Assembly (NCBI GenBank): GCA_000715635.1
Contig: KL569200.1
Span: 37,582-43,661, forward strand
From: Streptomyces violaceus
GTDB taxonomy: Bacteria; Actinomycetota; Actinomycetes; Streptomycetales; Streptomycetaceae
DNA length: 6,080 nt
Direction of reading: 5' to 3'
The notes beneath the pieces were generated by a model, which was given only the letters and a program-made list of their open reading frames with translations, had not been told where the DNA came from and made no database searches. Of the stretch, positions 6,053 to 6,080 are shown in pieces. Made by a program: the position numbers and the translations under genes. Position 1 is the stretch's first letter; each line of letters begins with the position of its first letter.

Positions 6053-6080
6053 CTGTCTCTTATACACATCTCTGATGGCG
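6053..6080. other. Untrimmed sequencing adapter (Nextera Tn5 mosaic end plus 454 primer A start)
   Basis: Positions 6053-6071 read CTGTCTCTTATACACATCT, the exact reverse complement of the 19-base hyperactive Tn5 mosaic end used in Nextera tagmentation. Positions 6072-6080 read CTGATGGCG, the first nine bases of the reverse complement of the Roche 454 FLX primer A as I recall it. Together they are the read-through end of a Nextera/454 library fragment. They are not part of the genome, and the contig ends here. Confidence 0.95.

Noticed and set aside
6053..6071. Tn5/IS50 inverted-repeat end suggesting a transposon insertion in the permease gene
   Set aside because: The 19 bases are the engineered mosaic end and are followed by a sequencing primer sequence, so it is a library adapter artefact.

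Overview
The window is very GC-rich, has strongly G/C-biased third codon positions, and uses ATG, GTG and TTG starts with GGAG-type ribosome binding sites. This points to a Streptomyces or closely related actinomycete. Position 1 lies inside a gene. The last 28 bases (6053-6080) are not genomic: they read as a Nextera (Tn5 mosaic end) adapter followed by the start of the reverse complement of the Roche/454 FLX primer A, as recalled from memory. The window therefore almost certainly ends at an untrimmed contig end.

Layout. (1) Positions 1-367, plus strand: the C-terminal part of a cytochrome P450 with an intact heme-thiolate loop. (2) Positions 368-1221: about 850 bases with no complete recognisable gene. 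It holds gene debris: the last ~48 codons of an ABC-F type ATPase on the plus strand (about 785-931), and a convergent minus-strand fragment (start 1156) that may be a small helix-turn-helix protein whose 3' part has been replaced. (3) Positions 1191-6052, minus strand: the distal part of a tightly packed carbohydrate operon.

In transcription order (right to left) the operon contains the C-terminal end of an RbsC/XylH-type sugar ABC permease, an FGGY kinase of the erythritol/L-xylulose kinase type, a second FGGY kinase resembling plant and cyanobacterial D-ribulose kinase (AtXK-1 type), a histidine-phosphatase (phosphoglycerate mutase superfamily) protein, and a D-2-hydroxyacid dehydrogenase. 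All four gene junctions are 4-base NTGA start/stop overlaps (GTGA, ATGA, TTGA, GTGA). A 9-bp inverted repeat spanning the last stop codon is a plausible terminator.

Inferred function: a polyol, pentulose or tetrose-like sugar enters through the ABC transporter, is phosphorylated by one or both kinases, and is further processed by an NAD-dependent dehydrogenase and a phosphatase. The substrate cannot be fixed from this window. The combination of two divergent sugar kinases, a phosphatase and a 2-hydroxyacid dehydrogenase in one coupled transcript is the best candidate here for an uncharacterised pathway. The regulator, the solute-binding protein and the ATPase would lie beyond the contig end.
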